Of a DNA stretch of 11,367 bases, positions 1 through 8,884 are shown piece by piece (within the stretch, counting starts at the first letter, position 1; each line of letters starts with the position of its first letter). Both the position numbers and the translations under genes were made by a program. The stretch is taken from assembly GCA_937967805.1 (NCBI GenBank), contig CALBTC010000458.1, forward strand, positions 1-11,367, in the 5' to 3' direction. The stretch comes from an uncultured Anaerolineaceae bacterium (GTDB lineage Bacteria; Chloroflexota; Anaerolineae; Promineifilales; Promineifilaceae). The notes beneath the pieces were generated by a model, which saw nothing but the letters and a program-made list of their open reading frames with translations, was not told the origin of the DNA and did not search any database.

Positions 1-2417
1 ACGACAGCCTTGATAAATCTCGTGTCACCAGCGAGGCATGGGGCGAGACGTTCGGTAACATCGTTTCCAATGTTCTGGAAGAAGCCGCACAAGCCGCCTG
101 GCAGTTTGCCCAAGACAGTATTGCCGCCTTCTATGAGTTCGACCGGGGCACTAGAGAAATCTTTACCCTCTTGCCCGGCGCAAGCACAGAGATGAAGGAA
201 GCCCTCAAAGCCGACGCGCTGGAGCTAGGCGTAGAGTTGGGCCGTCTTCCAGAGGAAATGCTCCCGGCTATCTATAACGCCTTGTCAGCCGGGATTCCAG
301 AGTCCAATGTGCTGGATGCAGTGGCCACAGCCAGCGAAGCGGCACGCGCCGGCGTGTCCGATTTGGACACCACATTAAGGCTAGGCGTGGCCATCCTGAA
401 CGCTCAGGTAGGCGGCGTCAGCAACCTGGATCAGGTATATGACCAACTGTTTTTCACGATCAAAAACGGCGTGGTCACAATGCCCGAACTTACTAACGGC
501 TTCAACCAAGTAACCAGTATTGCAGGCGAAGCAGGCGTAAGCCTACAAGACATCTCGGCCGCTTTAGTCGTCATGACCCGCCAGGGTGACAGCGCACAGG
601 AAGCCTTTGAACTGTTGAGCATCATGCTCACTCAGCTATCTACCAGCGGCACCACATTGGCCAACACGTTCCAGGAAGCAGCCGGTAAGAGCTTCCGCCA
701 GTTTATTGCCGAAGGAGGCAACCTGGCCGGAGCAATGGAAATCCTTCAGGGCCACGCGGCCGACACCGGCCAGGCGCTGGGAGACATTCTAGGTGGTGGC
801 AGCCCCTTCTTCCGTGATACCCAGGCAGCACGCGGCGTCCTTGAGCTCACCGGCAAACATTTAGACGATTTAGTCCACTTTTCCAACGAAGCAAACCAAA
901 CCATTGGCAGCATGGGCCAGGCATCCCTGGAAATGGGCCAGAGCGCCGAATTTGGCGCGTTACAGGCCGCGGCCGCATGGGATGAGATGAAAATCTCTAT
1001 GGGTGAAGCCTACTCCCAAGAAGCCAGCTTCATAGAGCAATCAAAGCAAGGAATAGCCGAATTTGTAAGCGAAGACGCGAAGCGCAGAACGCAAATTCTG
1101 GCCACCAGAGCCGCACTAAAAGAACTAGGCATCTCCGGTCTGGAACTCAACCACACAATTGGCGCTATCACACAAGGCTCTATGCTTTGGCGCGGTTCTA
1201 TGGTCGAAGCCGAAACGATGGCCTACAGAACGGAGATCGCGCTCCAGCTACTTGAAGACGGTTTTGACGGCACAGGTGCCGAGCTTGAAGACCTGATCGA
1301 CCAGGAAATCGAACAGATTGAAGCCGCCAAAGAAATGGCTGAATCATTGGCTAACGTTGACGCCAAACTGATGAACTTCAACAGCGGCATAGAACAGACC
1401 AAAGAGGTTGTCCCTCCAACCATAGCCGCATTACGGGAGGCCAGTGAAGCCGCCCTCGATCTGTCCAACAATCTCTCAACCTACGGCGACGAAGACATTG
1501 GCACCGGCTTTACACAAGCTGCCCTTGATGCCAAAGAGGAAATGATCGCAGCCAACGCTGAGATCGCAGCCACGGCCGAAGACCGGGCCAACCGAATCGC
1601 AGCGGCCGCTGCTGCAGAACAGGAAGCCTACAAACAAAGTCAGATCGACTTTGGCAACTACGCCCTACGGGTCGCACACGGCGGCGAGCTCACCACCAAC
1701 TGGACCAACGAGCTTTTCATCAATGCCGCCCAGCAAGGAATCAACGCCACCCAGCTAGGAATTCTAGCGGCCGCCACCGGCGAATACAGTGACGAACAAA
1801 TTGAAGCCATGCTCACCGAAGCAGCTATGGCCCAGGCAGTCGATGAACTCAGTGAAGCATTAGCGCGAGGTGACATCACCACTCAAGAAGCCATTGAATC
1901 ATTGAGAAACTTTGAAGAAGCCCTTGCCAACGATATGGAAGCCAATCTTGACTATGAGGACTTCATCAACGCTGAGCAGCAAGCCAGAGCCACCAAAGAC
2001 GCCCTTCTCGCCGCCGAAGGGGACTACTCTGCAAAGTTCACAACCCACAATGTCACCGTCAACGAAACAGTGACTAAACACACCACACAAGGCGAGGCCA
2101 CAGCCCTGCATGAAGGTGGCCGCTTCCGCGCCGGAGAGCTCCTACTCGTTGGCGACGGACCAGGGGGCAAATTCGTGCCAGGTCTATCGGAATTCGTTGT
2201 CTTCGACCAACCTGGCACCGTCATCGGTGCAAACGAATCTGCCCAAATCTTCGCCGGGCAATCGCTACCCCCAAATTTAAGTGAACAAACTGGCCAGACT
2301 GTTAGCACCGGCGACAAAGCACCGGTCCAGATCACCATCAATCTGTACGAAGCACAAAACCGAGACATCGAGGAAAGTCTTTTACGTGCGCTCCAGCGGG
2401 GAGGGTTAACCAATTGA
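1..2417 (+). CDS. Phage tail tape measure protein (5' end outside window)
   Basis: The reading frame is already open at base 3, so the true start lies before the window; the TTG at 171 is internal, not a start. About 804 residues are visible. Tape measure proteins fill the tail tube, set its length and leave during DNA injection. Visible residues about 57-290 (from LLPGASTEMKEALKADALEL) resemble the TP901-type tape measure core: repeated Gly/Ala-rich helices with phrases such as LPEEMLPAIYNALSAGIP and ISAALVVMTRQG. Residues about 350-660 are Ala/Glu-rich and probably helical or coiled coil. Near residue 704 comes the usual tape measure tail-end pattern, HEGGRFRAGELLLVGDGPGG, then a GTVIGANE stretch. 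I see no clear membrane segment. The stop overlaps the next start by 4 bases, and the position before the distal tail and hub genes is standard siphovirus order. Confidence 0.9.
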   Translation, partial: DSLDKSRVTSEAWGETFGNIVSNVLEEAAQAAWQFAQDSIAAFYEFDRGTREIFTLLPGASTEMKEALKADALELGVELGRLPEEMLPAIYNALSAGIPESNVLDAVATASEAARAGVSDLDTTLRLGVAILNAQVGGVSNLDQVYDQLFFTIKNGVVTMPELTNGFNQVTSIAGEAGVSLQDISAALVVMTRQGDSAQEAFELLSIMLTQLSTSGTTLANTFQEAAGKSFRQFIAEGGNLAGAMEILQGHAADTGQALGDILGGGSPFFRDTQAARGVLELTGKHLDDLVHFSNEANQTIGSMGQASLEMGQSAEFGALQAAAAWDEMKISMGEAYSQEASFIEQSKQGIAEFVSEDAKRRTQILATRAALKELGISGLELNHTIGAITQGSMLWRGSMVEAETMAYRTEIALQLLEDGFDGTGAELEDLIDQEIEQIEAAKEMAESLANVDAKLMNFNSGIEQTKEVVPPTIAALREASEAALDLSNNLSTYGDEDIGTGFTQAALDAKEEMIAANAEIAATAEDRANRIAAAAAAEQEAYKQSQIDFGNYALRVAHGGELTTNWTNELFINAAQQGINATQLGILAAATGEYSDEQIEAMLTEAAMAQAVDELSEALARGDITTQEAIESLRNFEEALANDMEANLDYEDFINAEQQARATKDALLAAEGDYSAKFTTHNVTVNETVTKHTTQGEATALHEGGRFRAGELLLVGDGPGGKFVPGLSEFVVFDQPGTVIGANESAQIFAGQSLPPNLSEQTGQTVSTGDKAPVQITINLYEAQNRDIEESLLRALQRGGLTN

Positions 2418-2815
2418 GATACTTACGCGCATTCAACGGCAAGACCTTCCACGACGGCACCAACCGCTGGTCAATCTCGAAACTACCCGTCAACACAACC
2501 GGCGACGTTCAGGTGGTCAAGATGGCCAATGGAACCCTATTCGATCCGGACTATGGCACCGGTTCACAAACTGCACCTGAACCATTTTCCGCCACCTATT
2601 TCATGAAGTTCAGCACCAAAGCCGCAGCTGAGGCCGAAGAAGCTGCCATTAAAGCCTTAATCGGCACCAACGGCACAGCCACGGCCGACCTGGACAGCGG
2701 CGGCACGTCTGAAACATGCAACGCCAGCCTAAAGTCGATCAACCTGGTCCGTAAAAACAGCGACTTCGCCTTTGTTGTCACTCTCAACATGATTCCCTTT
2801 GACGATTGGAGCTAA
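2414..2815 (+). CDS. Small tail protein, possibly distal-tail (Dit)-like
   Basis: This 133-residue protein starts at TTG (2414), whose bases overlap the tape measure stop (TTGA). A GGGGAGGG ribosome site at about 2398-2405 supports that start, and no ATG is better placed. It begins MRYLRAFNGKTFHDGTNRWS and ends NMIPFDDWS; the composition is beta-rich, with an Ala/Glu helix around residues 72-85 (TKAAAEAEEAAIKALIG). There is no signal peptide or membrane segment. The role is inferred from position: in siphoviruses the gene after the tape measure is usually the distal tail protein that joins the tube to the hub. It is shorter than most Dit proteins (about 200 residues or more), so it may be only a Dit core or another minor tail protein. 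The next gene starts 3 bases after its stop. Confidence 0.6.
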   Translation: MRYLRAFNGKTFHDGTNRWSISKLPVNTTGDVQVVKMANGTLFDPDYGTGSQTAPEPFSATYFMKFSTKAAAEAEEAAIKALIGTNGTATADLDSGGTSETCNASLKSINLVRKNSDFAFVVTLNMIPFDDWS

Positions 2816-2818
2816 CCC

Positions 2819-4519
2819 GTGAGCAGCTGGACAAACCACAAAGCACAAATCTACGAATACGGCGGCTCACTCCCTGGTTCACTGGTTGGCACAATCACCA
2901 ATCTGATCACAAACGGAGCAGAAGGAACCAACAACCTGGATGAAGCTGGCAATGGTTGGATACGAATCCATGGATCAGACACACCAAGCCTATCGCTTTG
3001 CCAGGATTTTCGTCTATGCCGCGTTACGGCCGATTCAACGGTCAGCGGCCAAACACACGAGATCGCCTGTTTCATCATCCGAAACAAAGAACCTGAAATC
3101 ATTGGTCGGCACGTCTTCTACAAAATCAGCGGACCAGACTTCATTGGTCAAATCAAATGGGGGAATATTGGTTTTAACGTAATCAGCAATGGCGCCGGAG
3201 GACCATCCACCACACCAATCGCTGACTGCTTACTTCTTACTGACAAATCTTGGACCGTCGTCAATCATGGCACCGCGCCAAATGGCGCAGTTTTTGTTGG
3301 CAGCGGCGAAAATGCCTACAACGTTCTGCTTTCTCTGCTGGTGCAACAGGACGCACACTTTTCCTTCATGCTTTACAACAATCCAGATTTTGACCTGCAC
3401 GTCTGGTATGAACACACCGTCACCAGTGGAACCGGTTTTGATGCCCTTACACTGCTGGAATCTACCAACCCAGCCAGCTACCAGGCCGATCCATCTGTAG
3501 CCATCATCAAAGACCCAATCCGAATCATCAAAGAACCGCAAGAGATTTACACCCGCGCCTACGTCTACGGGGCAGGCATGGGAGTTGACCGCTGGACATT
3601 CAAAGATTGGAGCTTAACCGGACTGACAATTCCTGGTTGGGGATACAACACCAACACCTCACTAATCATCAACCAGACCCTTGAAGCACAGATACCAACC
3701 ATCACCACAACCAAACAGTTTGCCCACCTGGAACCTAGTGACCCGAACAATCCCACAGCTGTAACCACCAATGCAGACGCTATCTGGTACAGCGGCCGGA
3801 GTTGGTTAGCAGGCCGAGCCAAAAGCGAAATCATTTACTACGAAATTCCAAACCTCATTATTCACCGCAACATCGTGCCCGGCCAGCTGATCCACGTCAC
3901 CTACGACCGATCCAGTCCAGTTGATTCTGGTGGTCTTATGAACCAAACGGACATCATTAACCTGGATACTGACCTGATCGTGCTGGCCATCCGGCACCGC
4001 TTAGGACCAGGCGGGATCAGATACACCAGCCTCGTGGTAGGGGATACACCTAAACCCATTCAAGGCGCATCCAACACAATGGTAGACAAGCTCAAAGACC
4101 TTGAGGACACCGTGCGCCACACCAACGCAGGCAGCGGCACCACCGGCCAGCCCACCGGCTCAAGCAGTTACCTATGGTCCACAGGCAGCGGGCCAATTCT
4201 CACCGGCGATCTTTTGGTTGACCCTCTGGTCACCATCGACGGCGTAGACATTTCAGCACACGCAGCCGATTACGACGCACACCACGTTCCAGGAACACTT
4301 AGCGCCAGCACCAGCAACTTCAACAATGGCACAGAAACCCATGCCATTGACGCCAGTAGTGACCCAGGCCCACAAGTCTATTTACTTAAAACCAACCCAG
4401 GCGGCGCGATCACGTTAGTCCGTGCCTACCTGGACAGTCTCGTCTTAACAGACCGAACAACATCCCAACAATACAACGTCTTCCTCAACAACGGGAAGAT
4501 GTTCATTGAAGCAATCTAA
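2819..4519 (+). CDS. Tail hub / baseplate protein (Tal-like) with C-terminal fibre-joining extension
   Basis: This 566-residue protein starts at GTG (2819). Its GGAG ribosome site (2808-2811) lies inside the last codons of the previous gene, spaced 7 bases. Residues 1-430 read like a siphovirus tail-associated hub: beta-rich, with an Ile/Lys/Glu-rich run leading into TRAYVYGAGMG (about 245-254) and a later IVPGQLIHVTYD segment (about 351-362), as in baseplate hub or Gp37-like proteins that close the tail tube. A short helical linker (MVDKLKDLEDTVRHTNAGSG, about 422-441) leads to a low-complexity Gly/Ser/Thr stretch. The C-terminal ~100 residues contain VTIDGVDISAHAADYDAHH and a module resembling one in the fibre encoded two genes downstream. 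No peptidase motif is visible. The hub call rests on order and fold-like features, not on a search. Confidence 0.65.
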   Translation: MSSWTNHKAQIYEYGGSLPGSLVGTITNLITNGAEGTNNLDEAGNGWIRIHGSDTPSLSLCQDFRLCRVTADSTVSGQTHEIACFIIRNKEPEIIGRHVFYKISGPDFIGQIKWGNIGFNVISNGAGGPSTTPIADCLLLTDKSWTVVNHGTAPNGAVFVGSGENAYNVLLSLLVQQDAHFSFMLYNNPDFDLHVWYEHTVTSGTGFDALTLLESTNPASYQADPSVAIIKDPIRIIKEPQEIYTRAYVYGAGMGVDRWTFKDWSLTGLTIPGWGYNTNTSLIINQTLEAQIPTITTTKQFAHLEPSDPNNPTAVTTNADAIWYSGRSWLAGRAKSEIIYYEIPNLIIHRNIVPGQLIHVTYDRSSPVDSGGLMNQTDIINLDTDLIVLAIRHRLGPGGIRYTSLVVGDTPKPIQGASNTMVDKLKDLEDTVRHTNAGSGTTGQPTGSSSYLWSTGSGPILTGDLLVDPLVTIDGVDISAHAADYDAHHVPGTLSASTSNFNNGTETHAIDASSDPGPQVYLLKTNPGGAITLVRAYLDSLVLTDRTTSQQYNVFLNNGKMFIEAI

Positions 4520-4529
4520 GGAGCAAATC

Positions 4530-4964
4530 ATGGCAGTCGGAGACGTAACCTTTCACAACAAATTCCTAGCAGAACTCGCCAAAGGCAACATCGATCTAGA
4601 CGGCAACACTTTCAGGTGCTTACTGGTATCTGGCCTCACCGTCAACATCGACACACAACATTTTTGGAGCGACATTTCCGCCAACGAAATCGCCCTATCT
4701 GGCTACACGGCCGGAGGCGTCACCCTTTCATCCTTGCTTGTAACGGAGAATGACACCAATGACAGAGCCGAATGGGACTTTGATGATCCAAATTGGGCCA
4801 GCATAGCCAGCGGTTCGATCAGTCATGCAGTCATTGTCCTATGGACCGGGACAGCCAGCACCAGCACGATTGTTTGCACCATCGAAGCAAGCAACGCCAA
4901 CGGCAGCAGCTACACCATCACCATCCCGGCCACAGGTATCGTTCACATCCAACAAGCTCCGTAA
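4530..4964 (+). CDS. Small phage structural protein of the MAVGDVTFHN type
   Basis: This is a 144-residue protein. The ATG at 4530 is chosen because a perfect AAGGAG (4518-4523) sits 6 bases before it; an in-frame TTG at 4506 lacks that support. The N-terminus MAVGDVTFHNKFLAELAKG, followed by a region with FRCLLVSG, SGYTAGG and NDRAEWDFDDPNW, resembles small proteins repeatedly seen among virion structural genes of diverse phages. These are usually annotated only as structural or hypothetical. It is beta-rich with no membrane segment. Sitting between the hub and the fibre, with gaps of 10 and 12 bases, it is probably a baseplate, adaptor or decoration protein. The exact job is unknown. Confidence 0.7.
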   Translation: MAVGDVTFHNKFLAELAKGNIDLDGNTFRCLLVSGLTVNIDTQHFWSDISANEIALSGYTAGGVTLSSLLVTENDTNDRAEWDFDDPNWASIASGSISHAVIVLWTGTASTSTIVCTIEASNANGSSYTITIPATGIVHIQQAP

Positions 4965-4976
4965 GGATCAACTAGC

Positions 4977-7900
4977 ATGACAACGACCGGACCAGTTTAT
5001 GCCAGCAGCGGTTCAAACCAAACTGGCATAGGCACACAGGCATGGACAATTGGCGATCTAACGGCCGACAACAACAACTACACGACCGCCGATCTCGATG
5101 CCTCCGAAATATCAAATTACCTTTACCTATCCTTTGATCTCTCATCTATTCCAGATGGTGATGACATTGACGCCATCCTGGTGGAGATTCTTAGGGTAGG
5201 TGAAAGTTCAAACCGAATAGGTGACAACCTGGTTCAGCTGGTCGTTGGCGGCACATTAAGCGGAAACAACAAAGCAGACGCAGCCAATTGGGGCAACACC
5301 GAAGTTTGGGCAGCCTACGGCGACACCGTAAGCGATACATGGGGATTGACCCTCACCGGCGCTGACCTCAAAACAAACTTCTATGTTGCTCTGGTTGCTC
5401 AAAACGAATCAGGCGGCAATTGGGATGCCTTTGTCGATTCAGCCCGTATCACTGTGGTCCACAGTTCTACGGCCGTCAACATTACTGTCAACCAAGCCAT
5501 CATCCAACTTGCTGGCCAACAAACCAGCATCGATCTCGGCGGAGTTGACCTAACAGTCAACCAGGCCACCATCCATCTGGCTGGCCAGGCCGTAAGCATT
5601 GACACAGGCGGCGTGAATGTCACCGTCAACCGGGCCACCATCGAGCTTGCCGCCCAACAAGTCACCGTCGAGGCCGGACCCGTAAACGTAACCGTCAACC
5701 AGGCCACCATCCATCTGGCTGGCCAGGCCGTCAGTATCGACACCGGCGGCGTGAATGTCGAAGTAAACACGGCAACAATAGAATTAAGCGCCAACCTTGT
5801 TAGCATCACGTCTGCAGGCGCAGCTACCCTAATTGGTGTACCCGATCCGCAAACCATCACCGTTGATTCAACCAACCAGATTGACCACGTTTTAGGCACG
5901 ATCAGCCATGCAATCCTGGCCAGCAATAACCCAGGTGCCGACAGTGTTCTTTTGAAATCTGATGACGATGGTTATCTCCAGCTTGAACGCTTAGGCTTAG
6001 GCAAAGCCCCCGTTGAAGTGCTGGACATACTCGGAAACATCCAACTCACCGGCGAACTGCGCCACACCAATGACCTGATCCTAAATCCCACAGGCGGCGA
6101 CGTGCTGCTGGCCAGCAACATTCACCTATCAGCCAACAATTGGATCAGCGGCACAACCGGTTGGGGCATCCAGTATGATGGCGACGCAGACTTCCGCAAT
6201 ATCACCGCCGATTCTCTCACAGTCGAAGCCTTCATTGCCGACATCAATCTAGCCCTGGCCGGAAGCCAAATAATCACCAAATCAGTAGCGATCATTTCAC
6301 GGTCCTTCACCATCCCGGCCGTGAGCGACACACTCTTCGTCTATGACCTGCCAGGTTTTGAAAACAGCCAGGTCTTTGCCGATGGCGACTATGTGAGATT
6401 GCGCTACATCGACCGCAGCGGCGGCGGCTTGATCGTTGGTGATGCTTGGGGCACCGTCAGCAGCTACACCGACCTAAGCGGCGGAGAGCAAAGCTGGACG
6501 TGGACCTATGTCTCCGGCATTGTGGGCCAGGTCATCACCGAAGGGGGAACAGCCCTCGATTACGGCGCAAGCGGAGATGGTTATTGGCACGTCACCACAC
6601 TTGATTCAGCTGGTTCCCCCTACGCTGAAATCGGCACATGGGTAACTGATCCAAGTTCAAGTCTCAACCACACCGTACACCTACGCTTAGGCCAACTTGA
6701 TGGCATCAGCGGCATTGGCGACGAGTGGGGACTTTGGGCAGGCCAGGACACCACAACCACCTACCTGCTGCTCTCTGATACAAACTTCGCCGCCCACGGC
6801 CTACGCCTGAGTCTTTACGACACAGGCGGCACCGAAACGCTAAGACTGAATCCCAACGGTCCCTACCTGGCCATCGGCAACGCATTACCAACCGGTCCAG
6901 ACGCTGGTGGTGATGGACTTTGGGTAGGCGACGAAGGCGGCACCTACAAACTCCGTCTAGGAAACCCCACCGGCACCGCACTCCGTTGGGATGGAACAAA
7001 TCTAAAAATCAGAAACAGCAGCAATGCCGACGTCATCATCATCGACAATGCAGGCGCATCTTACTTTGCCGGAGTGATGACCCTCGGCACAGGCGGAGGT
7101 CTTTATCAGGGCACCGGCAGCTTTGCCGCCCCACTCACCGGCCTTAAACTGTGGCGAGACGGCGACATCGGCCGTCTCGCAGGCTACAACGGCGGCACGT
7201 TGCAATGGTATGCCGACACGGACGGAAAGCTTTATGCAGGTGCCGGAGCCGTCGTGATGGACGCTGATGGTCTGAAAATTACCCCAGGAACATCAGCCAC
7301 ATACAGCAGCGAATCAGCCCTTAACTTCAACAATGGAGCAACAAATGTAGGCTACTTACGGCTTTACCGAACCCCAGGAACAACCAAAACATTAGCACTT
7401 GAGGCCCCGGCTATTGATGGCGAGGAAACTCACATTTTGATAGCAGCCAGAAATACAATTAACTTCCCCTATGCAAGCGCAAAACTGCAGGGAGGAAGCG
7501 CCACTTTCACACTCCAATCCGGAACAGCAATTGCAGAAAAAGCAATGCTGAACACGCGGCTAGACGTGCAAAGTGGCGGGATTCTATCGGCACCATCCGG
7601 AGGCGACGCAGACGCAGCCAGTGGCATGGCAAGCGGGCATATTGGTTATTTTGGCAACCTGAAAAGCTACAAAAACAGCACCAACTACAACGTATATGCC
7701 TATCGTCCACTCACAACAAAGGCAACAAGCACCAGCTTCAACGGCGACAACTTTGGACCAACTGATGACCAAACGATTGATCTCTCGGCGTCCTTTAGCC
7801 TACCTGCTGGTATCAAAGCTATCAATGCCAGTCTGATTATTTCGTCAAACAGCGGAACCACAAGTGATGAAGTTTGGCTAGGTCCGAGTACCAGCCCCGG

Positions 7901-8057
7901 AGATAACCAACTCAGCTGCAGGGCCATGAATGGAACCAACCAACAATATATATCAGGCATTGTCAACTGTGACAGCAATGGAGACGTTTACTTAACCATT
8001 CTCAATGCCGCTACAACCGTCAGGGTGTGGATCGAGATATGGGGTTATTTCATTTAA
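4977..8057 (+). CDS. Large tail fibre / receptor-binding protein with internal 23-residue repeats
   Basis: This 1026-residue protein starts at ATG 4977; its TAAGGA ribosome site (4962-4967) overlaps the previous stop. Layout: an N-terminal beta domain (about 1-165); five tandem 23-residue repeats (167-281) built on VTVNQATIxLAGQxVSID; a linker with SHAILASNNPG and LLKSDDDGYLQL; a beta domain at about 412-520 beginning near LALAGSQIITKSVAIISRSF; Gly-rich beta-helix-like stretches (about 600-770, including GRLAGYNGGTLQWYADTDGK); and a C-terminal domain (about 914-1026) ending VWIEIWGYFI, likely the receptor-binding tip. Size, repeats and position after the hub fit a side or central tail fibre that recognises the host surface. 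No chaperone-cleavage or enzymatic motif is evident. Host specificity is inferred, not read directly. Confidence 0.8.
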   Translation: MTTTGPVYASSGSNQTGIGTQAWTIGDLTADNNNYTTADLDASEISNYLYLSFDLSSIPDGDDIDAILVEILRVGESSNRIGDNLVQLVVGGTLSGNNKADAANWGNTEVWAAYGDTVSDTWGLTLTGADLKTNFYVALVAQNESGGNWDAFVDSARITVVHSSTAVNITVNQAIIQLAGQQTSIDLGGVDLTVNQATIHLAGQAVSIDTGGVNVTVNRATIELAAQQVTVEAGPVNVTVNQATIHLAGQAVSIDTGGVNVEVNTATIELSANLVSITSAGAATLIGVPDPQTITVDSTNQIDHVLGTISHAILASNNPGADSVLLKSDDDGYLQLERLGLGKAPVEVLDILGNIQLTGELRHTNDLILNPTGGDVLLASNIHLSANNWISGTTGWGIQYDGDADFRNITADSLTVEAFIADINLALAGSQIITKSVAIISRSFTIPAVSDTLFVYDLPGFENSQVFADGDYVRLRYIDRSGGGLIVGDAWGTVSSYTDLSGGEQSWTWTYVSGIVGQVITEGGTALDYGASGDGYWHVTTLDSAGSPYAEIGTWVTDPSSSLNHTVHLRLGQLDGISGIGDEWGLWAGQDTTTTYLLLSDTNFAAHGLRLSLYDTGGTETLRLNPNGPYLAIGNALPTGPDAGGDGLWVGDEGGTYKLRLGNPTGTALRWDGTNLKIRNSSNADVIIIDNAGASYFAGVMTLGTGGGLYQGTGSFAAPLTGLKLWRDGDIGRLAGYNGGTLQWYADTDGKLYAGAGAVVMDADGLKITPGTSATYSSESALNFNNGATNVGYLRLYRTPGTTKTLALEAPAIDGEETHILIAARNTINFPYASAKLQGGSATFTLQSGTAIAEKAMLNTRLDVQSGGILSAPSGGDADAASGMASGHIGYFGNLKSYKNSTNYNVYAYRPLTTKATSTSFNGDNFGPTDDQTIDLSASFSLPAGIKAINASLIISSNSGTTSDEVWLGPSTSPGDNQLSCRAMNGTNQQYISGIVNCDSNGDVYLTILNAATTVRVWIEIWGYFI
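5475..5819 (+). repeat. Five tandem 69-bp coding repeats in the fibre gene
   Basis: Units start at 5475, 5544, 5613, 5682 and 5751; each is exactly 69 bp and encodes 23 residues. Units 2 and 4 encode the same peptide over positions 3-23 (TVNQATIHLAGQAVSIDTGG region), share a long identical DNA core and then differ only at synonymous third positions (GTA/GTC, AGC/AGT, ATT/ATC, ACA/ACC). Units 3 and 5 share an ATIEL variant. The pattern suggests a two-unit (46-residue) duplication on top of an older 23-residue repeat. Confidence 0.9.
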
Positions 8058-8070
8058 CCAGGAGAAACCA

Positions 8071-8286
8071 ATGTCAAAGAAAAAAGACTTACCTCAAACA
8101 TTTACAAGAGAAGAAATTGAAGAAAAACGAGCCGCCTTAGTCCAGACCCGCGACCGTATCCGGCTGGACCTGGCCACCTACGAAGGTTCTATCAGAATCC
8201 TCGACTTATTACTTGATCCATCAATTGGCGTAGAAGACGAGCAGCCACCAGCTGCAAACGAAGAAGCAGAACAGACAATGGAATAA
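8071..8286 (+). CDS. Small coiled-coil phage protein downstream of the fibre
   Basis: This 71-residue acidic protein starts at ATG 8071, with a GGAGAAA ribosome site at 8061-8067; an in-frame upstream start at 8005 would lie inside the fibre gene and has no such site. Residues about 12-48 (REEIEEKRAALVQTRDRIRL onward to LDLLLD) form an amphipathic helix typical of a short coiled coil. The C-terminal third is Glu/Ala/Pro-rich and probably disordered. There is no signal peptide or membrane segment. Position directly after the fibre gene (gap 13 bases) would suit a fibre chaperone or a small structural protein, but this is inference only; the family is not recognised. The next gene follows after 4 bases. 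Confidence 0.7.
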   Translation: MSKKKDLPQTFTREEIEEKRAALVQTRDRIRLDLATYEGSIRILDLLLDPSIGVEDEQPPAANEEAEQTME

Positions 8287-8290
8287 CTTC

Positions 8291-8644
8291 ATGGAAGAAA
8301 TTTTACTCGCCATCCTGTCATCAACTGTTGTCACAACCCTTATTAACTTTCTACAGGTAAGGCACCAGGAGAGAGTAAAAAGAGAGCAGCTGCTGGACAA
8401 CCGCGATCAAGCCGTGGCCGACCGTTATTACGATGAGCTACGCAAAGACATCGAGGGATTGAAACGACAGCTGAACGACAGTGAACACAGGGCAGACAAA
8501 TGGCAGGAACAGTATTACCAACTCTATGCCAAATACCAGATCGTGAAGGCTCAAAACGAGCTTTCATCTTCTGAGATTCAGGAACTTAAAACCCAGCTAA
8601 AACGGCTGGAAAACATCATCATAACAAAGGAGCATACATCATGA
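8291..8644 (+). CDS. Membrane-anchored coiled-coil protein of the lysis region
   Basis: This 117-residue protein starts at ATG 8291; the weak GGAA ribosome site overlaps the end of the previous gene. Residues about 4-21 (ILLAILSSTVVTTLINFL) are a single N-terminal membrane helix, followed by a charged region and a long heptad-like coiled coil (about 50-112). One anchor plus a long coil is the build of i-spanins (Rz-like) and also of common phage proteins of unknown role next to holins. It overlaps the holin-like gene by 4 bases (ATGA), implying coupled translation. A spanin role would require an outer membrane in the host, which cannot be judged here. Calling it lysis-associated is inference from the neighbour and topology. 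Confidence 0.7.
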   Translation: MEEILLAILSSTVVTTLINFLQVRHQERVKREQLLDNRDQAVADRYYDELRKDIEGLKRQLNDSEHRADKWQEQYYQLYAKYQIVKAQNELSSSEIQELKTQLKRLENIIITKEHTS

Positions 8645-8868
8645 AACAACCACCCATCTTTGGCAGCAAAAAAGCAACTATTACTGTCGTTGGTGCAATC
8701 CTGACCATGCTGCTAAATGTACTTCCTATTTTCTTACCTGATGTTGACCCGTCAATCTTTCAGGACGCAGCCGACTTCATAATGAAAATTGTCATGTTCT
8801 ACTTACCCAGCCAGGCAGCTGTAGACGTGGCCAAGGTCATCAAACAATATGAACAGGCTACGTCTTAA
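8641..8868 (+). CDS. Holin-like two-helix membrane protein
   Basis: This is a 75-residue protein with a strong AAGGAG ribosome site (8627-8632) 8 bases before ATG 8641. Residues about 12-33 (ATITVVGAILTMLLNVLPIF) form a clear membrane helix. A short DVDPS turn is followed by a second, more amphipathic hydrophobic stretch (about 43-62, AADFIMKIVMFYLPSQAA), then a polar tail KVIKQYEQATS. Small size, two hydrophobic segments and position at the end of a tail operon are typical of phage holins, which open the cytoplasmic membrane at the end of infection. Holin sequences are too diverse for certainty by eye. No endolysin gene accompanies it in the window. Confidence 0.65.
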   Translation: MKQPPIFGSKKATITVVGAILTMLLNVLPIFLPDVDPSIFQDAADFIMKIVMFYLPSQAAVDVAKVIKQYEQATS

Positions 8869-8884
8869 ACACGAAGGCGAAAAA

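Noticed and set aside
171..2417. Tape measure gene starting at TTG 171
   Set aside because: The frame is open back to the window edge and the upstream residues continue a plausible tape measure sequence, so the start lies outside the window.
5399..5926. Leftward 175-residue frame with internal repeats
   Set aside because: It is antisense to the fibre gene's 69-bp repeats; the repeated TPPVSMLTAWPARW pattern simply mirrors them, and nothing supports transcription or translation.
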